Shown in pieces: positions 33,201 to 41,639 of a stretch of 64,000 nucleotides of DNA. The notes below the pieces were generated by a model that saw only the letters and a list, made by a program, of their open reading frames with translations, searched no databases and was not told where the DNA came from. The stretch comes from Pseudomonadota bacterium (GTDB lineage: Bacteria > Bdellovibrionota_C > UBA2361 > SZUA-149 > DAOLCO01). Both the position numbers and the translations under genes were made by a program. Position 1 is the first letter of the stretch; each line of letters begins with the position of its first letter. The stretch spans positions 1 to 64,000 of the forward strand of contig JAIYCX010000015.1 in the NCBI GenBank assembly GCA_027487795.1, given 5' to 3'.

Positions 33201-34916
33201 CTATTTCCCCAACAACAACCTGCGAGCAGAATCCTCAAACTCCTTAGTTACTTCCTTCCCCGCAAGCATCCTAGCAATAGACCCTAAACGTTCATCAAAA
33301 TTCAAAATCTTAGCTTTAGAATAAGTCCTACCGTCTCTAACCAACTTGTCTATATATATATGCGTATCAGCAAGTGACGCAACTTGAGCCGAATGAGTGA
33401 TAATCAAAACTTGCCTAGTAGTGCTCAAGCTCTTCAGCTTTTCTCCCACGACCTGAGCAATGGCACCACTGACTCCAACGTCAATCTCATCAAATATTTG
33501 TAACACGCATTCATCAGATTTTTTTATTGCACTTTTTATAGCAAGTAATAATCTAGAAACTTCGCCACCTGAAGCTACTTTATCAAGTGGTTTAAATTCT
33601 TCACCAGGGTTTGCATTAAATAAGAACTGTACCTGATCTGCGCCGTTGCTAGTTGATTCTCCCTTTGTGATCGCAATAGCAAACTCAGCTTTTTTTAGAC
33701 CTAAATCTTTTAAGCTTTGATTTACGTGTTTAGTAAGTAGCAAAGAAATTTTAGTTCTTTCTTTTGTAAGAATTTCTTCTTTTTCAGTGACAACTTTCTT
33801 TAGCATATCAACAGATTTTTGAAGCTTATCCTCATCAAAAACCCCACCTTCAAACATACTAAGTTCTTCTGTGATTTTTTGCTGATATACTACTAATTCA
33901 TCAGAAGTTTTTCTATATTTCTTCTCTATGCGGATTATATCCCCAAGACGGTTCTGCATTTTCTCAAATGCAGCACTATTAAAATCTAGGTTCTCTAAAT
34001 TATCTTTAAGCTGTAATTCAATCTCTGATATTTGTGCTCTACTAGATTCAATTAGTTCAAACAGTGGCACAAGTGAAGCATCATATTTCATTAATCCTTC
34101 GATCAATCTAGAGACTCTGTTTATGCCACCTGCTATACCAGGACTGCTTACATTACTAGATGACCGACTATTAGCTTCAATAAGACTGATCGCTTCTTTT
34201 AGGGCACTTTCTAAAATATCAGAAGCATTTGCTTTTTCTAAATCAGCTTCTAACTTTTCTCTTTCCCCGGCTTTGATTTTGATTTGTTCAAGCTCTTCTC
34301 GCTCAGCGTTAAGGCGAAAAATCTTAGCTTCAAACTCTTCTCTTTTTTGTCTAAATTCTTCTAATAGATCCGCTTCTTTTTTATAATTTAAATAAGCAAT
34401 TCTTGTATCATTAAGTGCACTTTCACTTACTCCGAAGGCATCTAGTACGCCCCTGTGTTTAGATTTTTCAAGAAGTGCTTTTTGTTCATGCTGAGAAGTA
34501 GCATTCACTAAGGCTTCCATAAAATTTGCGACAGTTCCTTGAGTCATTAAGGAGCCGTTGATGTAGAATTTACTACGCCCTGATTTATCTATGATTCTTT
34601 TAAGAAGTACTTCTAGGGTTTCTTCAGTGTTCTCTTCATTAGTATTACCAATGATAGAGTATATCTCTTCAAAGTGTTGTGCGATAAATTTTACAGTGTC
34701 TTGTTTTAGGAAGAAGATACCTTCAATAAGTGCTTTATCAGTACCAGTTCTTACGATACCACTTGGGACTTTTTTCCCAGATAATAGATCTATAGATTTT
34801 AAAATAATAGATTTCCCCGCGCCCGTTTCTCCAGTGAGGACATTTAGTCCTTCGGAGAATTCTACTTCTAGAGATTCTATTACTGCTAAGTTCTCTATTC
34901 TTAAAGTTTGAAGCAT
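33201..34916 (-). CDS. recN: DNA repair protein RecN
   Basis: SMC-like ATPase for double-strand break repair. Walker A GETGAGKS is at residues 29-36, two long coiled-coil arms span about 160-370, the signature VASGGEVSRLLLAIK is near 450 and Walker B LQIFDEIDVGVSG follows. 571 residues, normal for RecN. No Shine-Dalgarno sequence; AGATAAT lies 13 bases before the ATG, compatible with a very short leader. Likely follows nadK in one operon (30-bp gap). Confidence 0.95.
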   Translation of the reverse strand: MLQTLRIENLAVIESLEVEFSEGLNVLTGETGAGKSIILKSIDLLSGKKVPSGIVRTGTDKALIEGIFFLKQDTVKFIAQHFEEIYSIIGNTNEENTEETLEVLLKRIIDKSGRSKFYINGSLMTQGTVANFMEALVNATSQHEQKALLEKSKHRGVLDAFGVSESALNDTRIAYLNYKKEADLLEEFRQKREEFEAKIFRLNAEREELEQIKIKAGEREKLEADLEKANASDILESALKEAISLIEANSRSSSNVSSPGIAGGINRVSRLIEGLMKYDASLVPLFELIESSRAQISEIELQLKDNLENLDFNSAAFEKMQNRLGDIIRIEKKYRKTSDELVVYQQKITEELSMFEGGVFDEDKLQKSVDMLKKVVTEKEEILTKERTKISLLLTKHVNQSLKDLGLKKAEFAIAITKGESTSNGADQVQFLFNANPGEEFKPLDKVASGGEVSRLLLAIKSAIKKSDECVLQIFDEIDVGVSGAIAQVVGEKLKSLSTTRQVLIITHSAQVASLADTHIYIDKLVRDGRTYSKAKILNFDERLGSIARMLAGKEVTKEFEDSARRLLLGK

Positions 34917-34946
34917 TTTAAATTATCTTATTAAATTATTACTATA

Positions 34947-35831
34947 TTAACCTTGGCCCCATTTTAGTTTAGTTCTTAATATTTGGAAGTAAGACTTTGA
35001 TGGAGACTTTATAAAGTTCACACCATAATCGCTTTTTTTGATTTTTAAAATCGCCCCTTTTGACATAGCCTCACCTTCTTGGCCGTCTACAGTGAGATAA
35101 ACTATATTATCTTTGCTATCTTCCTCTAATGTAAGGGTAATTTCTGCGGAGCCTGGTAATATTAAAGGTCTCGAAGTCAGAGAGTGGGGGCAAATAGGGG
35201 TAATCCCTATGGCATCTACTTGGGGGTGGATGATAGATCCGCCTGCTGCTAGGGAGTATGCTGTAGATCCGCCGGGAGTGGTGATAATGATACCATCACC
35301 GCGGAGTAGGATTGCTTCTTCTTGATTGACAGTGACGTTAACTGCAAAAATTCTTGCAAGTGCTTGTTTACCAAGAACTATATCGTTTACTGCAAAGAAG
35401 TCGTAGACTTCATCATTTTGACTTAATTCTGCACAAAGTAGACTTCTATATTCTTTTTTAGTTTCGCCTTTTAGGTAGAGCTCTAAGGTCTCAATTAATT
35501 CTTCTGGTAATATTTCTGTTAGAAAACCAAGGGTGCCAAGATTGATTCCAATTACATCAAGTGGTTTTTCCTTAGGATATCTTGATGCGCTGATCAATGT
35601 ACCATCTCCGCCTAATACTACTAAGCAGTCAGAGAGTATTGCTAATTGTTCTCTTGAAACTACAGGTGAAGTAGGGGAGGGGTTTCCGTATTCTGAAGTT
35701 GTTTCTAGGTCTACTAGAAATGTTATATTACGTTCAGTGAAGAATTTTGTAGTTTTCTCTAGTAGTAATGCACCAAGCTCATGCTTAGGTTTAACTACTA
35801 TTCCAAAAACTTTATTTGATAAATTATTCAC
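34947..35831 (-). CDS. nadK: NAD kinase
   Basis: Phosphorylates NAD+ to NADP+. Seen: the GGDGTLISASR motif near residue 75, NLGTLGFLTE, VNDIVLGKQ, and the glycine-rich GDGIIITTPGGSTAYSLAAGG near 180. 294 residues, standard. Arranged lipoprotein-nadK-recN, the common bacterial nadK-recN neighbourhood. Unlike the NAD+ locus, it lacks a GGGTAGA leader, so it looks like the housekeeping part of NAD metabolism. Confidence 0.95.
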   Translation of the reverse strand: MNNLSNKVFGIVVKPKHELGALLLEKTTKFFTERNITFLVDLETTSEYGNPSPTSPVVSREQLAILSDCLVVLGGDGTLISASRYPKEKPLDVIGINLGTLGFLTEILPEELIETLELYLKGETKKEYRSLLCAELSQNDEVYDFFAVNDIVLGKQALARIFAVNVTVNQEEAILLRGDGIIITTPGGSTAYSLAAGGSIIHPQVDAIGITPICPHSLTSRPLILPGSAEITLTLEEDSKDNIVYLTVDGQEGEAMSKGAILKIKKSDYGVNFIKSPSKSYFQILRTKLKWGQG

Positions 35832-35837
35832 TCAGCC

Positions 35838-36332
35838 TTATTTACTCAACTCAGATACAAATTCTTTATTATTAGCATATGCATTAACACGCCCTGGGAT
35901 ACTAGTAACATCATTGTACATTTCATCAACGACTTCTTTAGGACCTTCGGGTATCGCATCCGTTAATTTAATCGGTTCATAACCTGAAAAACTAAGCCCT
36001 GCATTAGTCAGTAAGTATAGCGCATATGGAGGGAATATTATAACAGTTCCTATATTTAAAGCTGTTCGACCCATTCCAGGGCCAAATAACCACCAGTCGC
36101 CCATTTGATTTAACTTTTCTTCTGCTTCATTATTTTTAACAGCTTTTGTTATTTCGCCTATAGTAGGTGGCTTTTCTGTAGTCCAGCTTTTATTAGATTT
36201 TTGCTGAGTGGTATTCTCTTGGTACATATTTAAAGCGGGGTGCATATTTAAAGTATGTGTCTTATTCTGACTCGCGCAAGAGCTCAGTATTAATAGACTG
36301 ATACAGATAAATAATATGAGAGATTTTTTCAT
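35838..36332 (-). CDS. predicted lipoprotein
   Basis: 164 residues. Signal peptide MKKSLILFICISLLILSSC with a lipobox LLILSSC, so lipidation at Cys19 or so is expected. The mature part is not recognised; it has a short hydrophobic run (IGTVIIFPPYALYLLTNAGL) at about 100-120. First gene of the operon with nadK (6-bp gap) and recN. Confidence 0.75.
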   Translation of the reverse strand: MKKSLILFICISLLILSSCASQNKTHTLNMHPALNMYQENTTQQKSNKSWTTEKPPTIGEITKAVKNNEAEEKLNQMGDWWLFGPGMGRTALNIGTVIIFPPYALYLLTNAGLSFSGYEPIKLTDAIPEGPKEVVDEMYNDVTSIPGRVNAYANNKEFVSELSK

Positions 36333-36505
36333 TTTTTTCGCTAATTCCTAAGGGCAGCCATTATGGATCAAACTTAAGTATTGGAAAAACTTCATTTAAA
36401 TTAAACCTAGATTATTTTGTAAAAAGCCCTGAACCTGCCGCCAATGGAGCTACATCATAAAAGTAGAATCTAGTATAAATTCAGAGGAATTAAAGATAAA
36501 ATCAT

Positions 36506-36763
36506 ATGGCCGCTCAAGCACTTACAGATGAAAGAAAGATTGAAACCTTCCTTAAATCCCTAGTTGAGGCTGCTGCCTTACAGCTGCTTTGGACTCGTTG
36601 GGCAGATGAGGATGATTTAGAGAATAATGAGTGGCAGATAAAGATGGAAATCCTTACTGAATTACTAGATAAAAAGCTTGCTAAGCGTGATAGACTCCTA
36701 GTTGAGTTAAAAGACCATTTCCCAGAGATTACTCAGTTCAAATGGGCACAGCTTTCTCATTAA
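36506..36763 (+). CDS. small uncharacterised protein
   Basis: 85 residues, helical and charged (AALQLLWTRWADEDDLENNEW, LLDKKLAKRDRLLVELKDHF), no family recognised. ATG at 36506 with only a distant AGAGGA upstream. First of a run of plus-strand genes; likely real because of its uninterrupted helical pattern and position. Confidence 0.6.
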   Translation: MAAQALTDERKIETFLKSLVEAAALQLLWTRWADEDDLENNEWQIKMEILTELLDKKLAKRDRLLVELKDHFPEITQFKWAQLSH

Positions 36764-36862
36764 TTCTTACTTTAGACTTTTCACTAATAGAAAAAGTTTA
36801 GTAGTATATCTCTAATATAATTAATTTTATTCCATTCCTAATTTTTTAAGGACTAATAAGAC

Positions 36863-37186
36863 ATGGGTTCGCACTCAAATAACGACATTTTAAAAGACGA
36901 ATGCTCCTCTTGGACAAAGACTCAAAGCTGGGCAGTATTCTGGTTTGTAGCTGTTATTGTTCTCGGACCATTGTTTGCTATGAATTTAGCTAGAATCGAC
37001 GACTGGATGTATAAGTCAAATGGTGAAGTTAATATTGCTGGCGTGAAGTTATTTGATAATGAGAAATATGTTGATAACAGACATGCTGGATTTTCAATTA
37101 AATCTGAAAGAGTTGATCTAAGAGCAAAAAATGATTTGAGCTTAGTTTATAAAAAACTAGTCGATCCAGAATACAGCACTAAGTAG
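36863..37186 (+). CDS. small single-pass membrane protein
   Basis: 107 residues. One membrane segment, SWAVFWFVAVIVLGPLFAMNL (about 22-42), with the C-terminal 65 residues probably outside the membrane. No family recognised. It ends 22 bases before the phosphoribosyltransferase gene in the same direction. Confidence 0.65.
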   Translation: MGSHSNNDILKDECSSWTKTQSWAVFWFVAVIVLGPLFAMNLARIDDWMYKSNGEVNIAGVKLFDNEKYVDNRHAGFSIKSERVDLRAKNDLSLVYKKLVDPEYSTK

Positions 37187-37208
37187 TTTCATATTAAGCA
37201 GTACTAAC

Positions 37209-37760
37209 ATGAAAAACCTGCCATCAAACTATGAGCTTCAATTCTCAAAAGAGCAGGTAGCAACTGTAGTAAAAGATATTGGTAAAACTTTAACACCTTG
37301 GGTGGGGGATAGATCTAGTAGCTCCGATCCGATTGCTTTATGCATTCTTCGCGGTGGAGTTTATTTCTTCTGCGATTTAATTCGAGAAATAGATCAAAGC
37401 TTGAAAATTGAGTTTCTAAGATTTAGTACTTACTCTAAAGACACTAATGAACCTCTAACAGACGATCAAATACCAGATCCTGAGCTTAGTGTTTCAGTTA
37501 AGGGCAGATCGGTTATCTTAGTAGATGAAATTTGTGATTCCGGCCGAGTGCTTAGAATTCTAAAAAATAAATTACTCAAGCTCGGCGCTACTGAAGTTCT
37601 AACTGTAACTCTAGTTTACCGAAATATTCCTAACTCTACTTTTAAGCCAGATCATTACGGCTTTGAAATATCTCATAATGAATGGTTAGTTGGCCTTGGC
37701 CTTGATGATAAGGATAGATTCTCTAATCTTCCTGATATATATAAAATTAAACACAGTTAA
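37209..37760 (+). CDS. hypoxanthine-type purine phosphoribosyltransferase
   Basis: 183 residues. PRPP-binding loop SVILVDEICDSGRVLRIL near residue 103 and the early ALCILRGGVYFFCDLIR (PPi loop) fit hypoxanthine/guanine phosphoribosyltransferases, which salvage purine bases with PRPP. The late FEISHNEWLVGLGLDD segment matches the purine-binding hood. It would draw on the same PRPP pool as pncB. Xanthine rather than hypoxanthine preference cannot be excluded. Confidence 0.8.
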   Translation: MKNLPSNYELQFSKEQVATVVKDIGKTLTPWVGDRSSSSDPIALCILRGGVYFFCDLIREIDQSLKIEFLRFSTYSKDTNEPLTDDQIPDPELSVSVKGRSVILVDEICDSGRVLRILKNKLLKLGATEVLTVTLVYRNIPNSTFKPDHYGFEISHNEWLVGLGLDDKDRFSNLPDIYKIKHS

Positions 37761-37781
37761 ATTAAACAAAACTAGACTCTC

Positions 37782-38285
37782 TTGATAAAAAAGTTTCTTA
37801 AAAAATATAGAAAAGAAGCTTTATGGTATCTGCGTTTTTTAGTTTATAAACTAAAAAATAAAGAACTACTGGAGAAAGATTTAAGATCCTTACTTAGACT
37901 TAAGCCATCGTGGATAACAGGACATCTTCTTCTAGGTATCTATTCTTATAAAACGTATCTTGTAAATAAAGACTATTTTCAAGTCGGAGCACTTCGAGCT
38001 AGTGCAGAAGCTTTGGTTCAAATTGAAGACGTTCCAAAGTTCCAATTGTTATTAAAAGGCTTACTAAGCTCACTGGAGAAAGAATTAGTTGAATCAAGTT
38101 ATTTGCTAGCAGATTTTTTAAATACTTATAAACAAACTGATCCGTACAGTATTCTTGCGATGAATTCTCTAGGTAGTAATTATTTAGTTCTAGACGAAAA
38201 GGATAAAGCTAGGGATGTTTATAATAAAATTCCTATTCGTCTTAGATCTCAAGAAGTTGTAACAGCGCTAGCCTTACTTAAGTAA
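37782..38285 (+). CDS. TPR-like helical protein
   Basis: 167 residues, likely starting at TTG 37782 since no ATG fits. Helical repeats (ALRASAEALVQIEDVPKFQLLL, AMNSLGSNYLVLDEKDKARDVYNKI) suggest one or two tetratricopeptide units. Basic N-terminus (KKFLKKYRKEALWYLRF). Directly downstream of the phosphoribosyltransferase gene. Function unknown. Confidence 0.55.
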   Translation: MIKKFLKKYRKEALWYLRFLVYKLKNKELLEKDLRSLLRLKPSWITGHLLLGIYSYKTYLVNKDYFQVGALRASAEALVQIEDVPKFQLLLKGLLSSLEKELVESSYLLADFLNTYKQTDPYSILAMNSLGSNYLVLDEKDKARDVYNKIPIRLRSQEVVTALALLK

Positions 38286-38308
38286 GCTCTTCTAAGTAAA
38301 ATTCACTT

Positions 38309-38354
38309 GACCTTACTTTACTCATGAGTATAATAAGATAGACCTTACTTTACT
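38309..38354 (+). repeat. 14-bp direct repeat before the DUF4143 ATPase gene
   Basis: GACCTTACTTTACT occurs at 38309-38322 and 38341-38354, 32 bases apart, in the promoter region of the ATPase gene. Possibly operator half-sites on one DNA face. Confidence 0.4.
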
Positions 38355-38377
38355 AACGTTTATCTTTCTTTTGGAAA

Positions 38378-39502
38378 ATGAAAAGATACATTACTTCTAA
38401 TATTATCAAAGACTTAGCTAGTAAAATGGTTTTTGTCGGAGGTCCACGCCAAGTGGGGAAAACTACACTTTCATATCAACTTATAAAGTCTGATCAAACT
38501 TCAGAAGCGTATTTAAATTGGGATGATACTTTTGATCGAAAAAAAATCTTAGCCGGTGAATTCCCTCCAGATCAAAAAATAGTTGTTCTGGATGAGATAC
38601 ATAAATATAGACTTTGGAGAGGCTTGGTTAAGGGTTTTTATGATAAACGAAAATCAAAACATTCATTTTTAGTCACAGGTTCTGCAAGATTAGATTATTA
38701 TAGAAGAGGTGGAGACTCTCTACAGGGGAGGTATCATTATTATAGATTACATCCCTTGTCTGTTGGTGAACTATTAAATTCTAAACAAGAAGTTGATATC
38801 AAGAGGCTATTAAAATACGGAGGATTTCCTGAGCCGTATCTATTAGGCGATGATAGAAGTTGGAGAAGGTGGCAACAAGATAGAGTCACCAGAGTATTGC
38901 AAGAAGATTTAATATCTCTTGAAAAAGTGAACGAGATTTCATCCTTGCAGATATTAATTGATACCTTGCCCTCAAAAGTTGCCTCTATATTATCAATCAA
39001 AAGTTTAGCAGAGGATTTAGAAGTTGCTCATAGTACAGTTAAAAGATGGGTTCAGATCTTAGATAACTTATATTTTTCTTTTCGACTTTCGCCATATGGT
39101 GCTCCTAAAATTAGAGCAGTAAAGAAAGAACAAAAACTATATTTATGGGACTGGTCTTCATGTGAGAATGAAGGGGGTAGATTTGAAAATATGGTTGCAT
39201 CTCAGCTTTTAAAGTATTGTCATTATCGAGAAGATACTGAAGGCTATCGAATGGAGCTGCGTTATATCAGAGATACAGATAAGAGAGAGGTTGATTTTGT
39301 CGTTCTAGAAAATAAAAAAGCTATTTTTGCAGTTGAAGCAAAAATGAGCGAAGAAAATATTTCACCTCATTTAAAATATTTTTCACAAAGAATTAAATTA
39401 GATAAATGGTATCAAGTACATCTAGGTGAAAGGCATTATGAAAAAGATGATATAGAAGTTATTCCATTTGTAAAATTTGTTAAGAAATTAGGGCTGCCGT
39501 AA
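38378..39502 (+). CDS. AAA_14 / DUF4143-family ATPase
   Basis: 374 residues. Walker A GGPRQVGKTTL at residues 21-31, Walker B VVLDEIHKY, a sensor FLVTGSARLDYYRRGG, a winged-helix middle (SIKSLAEDLEVAHSTVKRWVQIL), and a C-terminal nuclease-like DUF4143 part with REVDFVVLENKKAIFAVEAK. Widespread, often mobile and horizontally spread; role unclear. Its 3' end overlaps the convergent cyclo-ligase gene by 23 bp. Confidence 0.88.
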   Translation: MKRYITSNIIKDLASKMVFVGGPRQVGKTTLSYQLIKSDQTSEAYLNWDDTFDRKKILAGEFPPDQKIVVLDEIHKYRLWRGLVKGFYDKRKSKHSFLVTGSARLDYYRRGGDSLQGRYHYYRLHPLSVGELLNSKQEVDIKRLLKYGGFPEPYLLGDDRSWRRWQQDRVTRVLQEDLISLEKVNEISSLQILIDTLPSKVASILSIKSLAEDLEVAHSTVKRWVQILDNLYFSFRLSPYGAPKIRAVKKEQKLYLWDWSSCENEGGRFENMVASQLLKYCHYREDTEGYRMELRYIRDTDKREVDFVVLENKKAIFAVEAKMSEENISPHLKYFSQRIKLDKWYQVHLGERHYEKDDIEVIPFVKFVKKLGLP

Positions 39503-40073
39503 CTCCCGTTTCGCTTACTATAATATGAACTCCTTGATCATGATCTTCGACAGGAAGTTCTTCTAAAAGTAAGTCTGCAAAACAGAGACCAATTTTTTTA
39601 AATGACTTACTAGCTATTTCTTTCTTTGCTAAAAATTTATCATAATGTCCCTTACCGTACCCAAGTCTTTGACCCTTTTTATCAAAACCAAGAGCAGGCA
39701 GTATTATTACATCAATATTTATTGATGTAAGATAATCATCACTCAAAATTTCTTTTTCTTTGAAATTCTGTGGCTCTCTAATGCCTAAGCTATTAACCTG
39801 ATGTAGTCTCTCAAGTGAGTCAATCTCAACAGGTATCATTTCAGAATTAATAATTTTAGGTACTAGAATAGTTTTTCTATTACTCAAACACCAAGAAATA
39901 AACTTATCAGTACTAGCTTCTAATTCTGTCGATAAATAACAGAAAATCGAACGAGCATGGATAACCTCTTCAAGTGCAATTAAATTCTCTAAGATCTTAG
40001 AATTTTTCTCTTTTCTACTCTGGATCGCCTTTCTTTTTTCTTTAAGAAAAGCTCTAGTTTCTTGCTTATTCAT
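39480..40073 (-). CDS. 5-formyltetrahydrofolate cyclo-ligase
   Basis: 197 residues. Converts 5-formyl-THF to 5,10-methenyl-THF with ATP. Family motifs: N-terminal EKRKAIQSR, substrate loop LPALGFDKKGQRLGYGKGHYDKFL near 128-150. Standard length. Single gene, convergent with the ATPase gene. ATG at 40073 with no obvious ribosome site. Confidence 0.88.
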   Translation of the reverse strand: MNKQETRAFLKEKRKAIQSRKEKNSKILENLIALEEVIHARSIFCYLSTELEASTDKFISWCLSNRKTILVPKIINSEMIPVEIDSLERLHQVNSLGIREPQNFKEKEILSDDYLTSINIDVIILPALGFDKKGQRLGYGKGHYDKFLAKKEIASKSFKKIGLCFADLLLEELPVEDHDQGVHIIVSETGVTAALIS

Positions 40074-40165
40074 CTAGCTATCAGTGTTGTTTATTAAATA
40101 TTGGAGCACGTTTAAGATTTTTTTATCATACCATGTATGGATAAAATTCGTTAGATTCTTTCACT

Positions 40166-40615
40166 ATGACAAATTTAAATCAATTTCACCCTTTCAGAGC
40201 AAGTGTAGATTCTACTGGGCCATTAAATATTGCTTCTACTAGTATAGATCAGAGCAGCAACAATAACTCAGGTGATAGTAAAAAAGACAAAGATGATATC
40301 GAAAGAGTCCCGATGCTTAGTTGGAAAACTAAGCTTAGATTATTAGTCTTTGGTCTGGTAGGTATTTGTTTCTTTTTTATATTTTCAAATGTTTATTCGA
40401 GTATCAGTCCACTTTTAGAAAACTTCGGTTCTGGTGCAAAGCAGGAAGTAGCAAAGAAAGGGTCTAAAAAAGAAGAAATTTTCCAAGCTTCGGTCTATGA
40501 TAAAGATGATCTAAACGACAGAGGTCGCTCTGTCGATGAAGCCAGAAAAAAGTCTGGATTTTTTCAGGGATTGTTTTGTAAGGGTGGCAAAAGAGCTGGG
40601 TTTTGCTCTAATTAG
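40166..40615 (+). CDS. single-pass membrane protein of unknown function
   Basis: 149 residues. A Ser/Asn-rich N-terminal 50 residues, one membrane segment (KLRLLVFGLVGICFFFIFSNVY, about 53-74), and a basic C-terminal tail with three cysteines at the end (LFCKGGKRAGFCSN). No family recognised. The stop codon lies inside the left arm of a 19-bp inverted repeat. No Shine-Dalgarno sequence. Confidence 0.6.
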   Translation: MTNLNQFHPFRASVDSTGPLNIASTSIDQSSNNNSGDSKKDKDDIERVPMLSWKTKLRLLVFGLVGICFFFIFSNVYSSISPLLENFGSGAKQEVAKKGSKKEEIFQASVYDKDDLNDRGRSVDEARKKSGFFQGLFCKGGKRAGFCSN

Positions 40616-40872
40616 ATTTTATTATAGTTAATTTATTTTTGTTTTGTTGGTCAGGGGGTGAAATTTTACTGCTTGGCTTGCATCGACACGGAGGCCACCG
40701 CTTGTTTCGGAACTCCGCTTGCATAGCAACCGTATTTCCGAAATCAAGCCCACTACAACAACCACTCCTCGCTGTCTGCGCCAAGCATTAAAATTTCACC
40801 CCCTGACCAACCCCCTCAATTGAATCCCCCTAATTATTTTTAATTTTTTCTTCTAAAATCTAATTAGAGCAA
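40603..40872. repeat. nested inverted repeats with a 164-bp MITE-like element
   Basis: The outer arms TTGCTCTAATTAGATTTTA (40603-40621) and their exact complement (40854-40872) enclose an inner element bounded by 22-bp exact inverted ends at 40647-40668 and 40789-40810. The inner element is richer in G+C and has no coding frame of note. The outer arms may be the terminator of the preceding gene, split by insertion of the element. The following 90 bases to 40962 hold the thiol peroxidase promoter. Confidence 0.7.
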
Positions 40873-40962
40873 TTGGTTGGGTAAGGGGGGAAGTCAATTA
40901 GGATTGCTATAGCTTTTACTGTCCTGAAAAGGTATAAACAATCAAAAATTTAGGAGCAGACT

Positions 40963-41478
40963 ATGGGAACTACAAATCAAAATATGACTATTCATGGCGA
41001 TCCGCTTGAGGTGACTGGTACTTGTCTTCAAGTTGGTGGTAAAATGCCTACTTTTACTTTAAGTGGTGCAGATCTTAAGGATATTTCTTCTACAAGTTTT
41101 AGTGGTAAAGTTTTAGTGATTTCTGTGGTGCCAAGTTTGGATACTCCGACTTGTGATCTTCAAACAAAAAGATTTAATAAAGAAGCGTCAACTTTATCAG
41201 ATGATGTAGTTGTTCTTACTGTTAGTAGAGATTTACCGTTTGCACAAAAAAGATGGTGCGGTGCTAATGATGCTGCAAGTATTACTGTAGCTAGTGATTA
41301 TAAGTACAGAACTTTTGGTCAAGCTTTTGGAGTAGATGTTCCAGGTGTTGGGCTTTTGGCTAGAGCTGTATTTGTAGTCGATACTACTGGAACTATTCAG
41401 TATATAGATTATGTTAGTGAATTAACTGCTGAGCCAGAGTACGCACCAGTTCTTGAAACTGTTAAGGGTCTAGTTTAG
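40963..41478 (+). CDS. tpx: thiol peroxidase
   Basis: 171 residues. Reduces hydroperoxides with thioredoxin. The peroxidatic cysteine is in PSLDTPTCDLQT (near residue 64) and the resolving one in KRWCGAN (near 98), the Tpx spacing. N-terminal GDPLEVTGTCLQVGGKMPTFTL matches the family. Clear AGGAG before the ATG, and codon use closer to the island genes than to the background. Followed by a GATACG/CGTATC hairpin at about 41508-41533. Confidence 0.92.
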   Translation: MGTTNQNMTIHGDPLEVTGTCLQVGGKMPTFTLSGADLKDISSTSFSGKVLVISVVPSLDTPTCDLQTKRFNKEASTLSDDVVVLTVSRDLPFAQKRWCGANDAASITVASDYKYRTFGQAFGVDVPGVGLLARAVFVVDTTGTIQYIDYVSELTAEPEYAPVLETVKGLV

Positions 41479-41539
41479 ACTGCTTTAAATCGTTCTTTAA
41501 AATTAGGGATACGTTTTTTTATATCTGCGTATCTCTTTC

Positions 41540-41639
41540 ATATGGGGTAGTTGGTGATAATATGTTTTTAGCTCTTAATTTTTAAGAGCGATCAAAAGGT
41601 TTTACTTTTTTTAGGCCCTCTTTATGGAGGAGAGGTGAT
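41540..41639 (+). promoter_or_regulatory. structured leader of the 41.6-kb unit
   Basis: Elements in order: TATGGGGTAG (41541-41550) overlapping AGTTGGTGATAA (41549-41560); hairpin GCTCTTAATTTTTAAGAGC (about 41571-41589); the T-run GGTTTTACTTTTTTT; then CCTC-TTTATG-GAGG, a small hairpin that masks part of the ribosome site GGAGGAGAGG. Matches the leader at 43.2 kb element by element, and the general layout of the GGGTAGA leaders. Confidence 0.6.
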
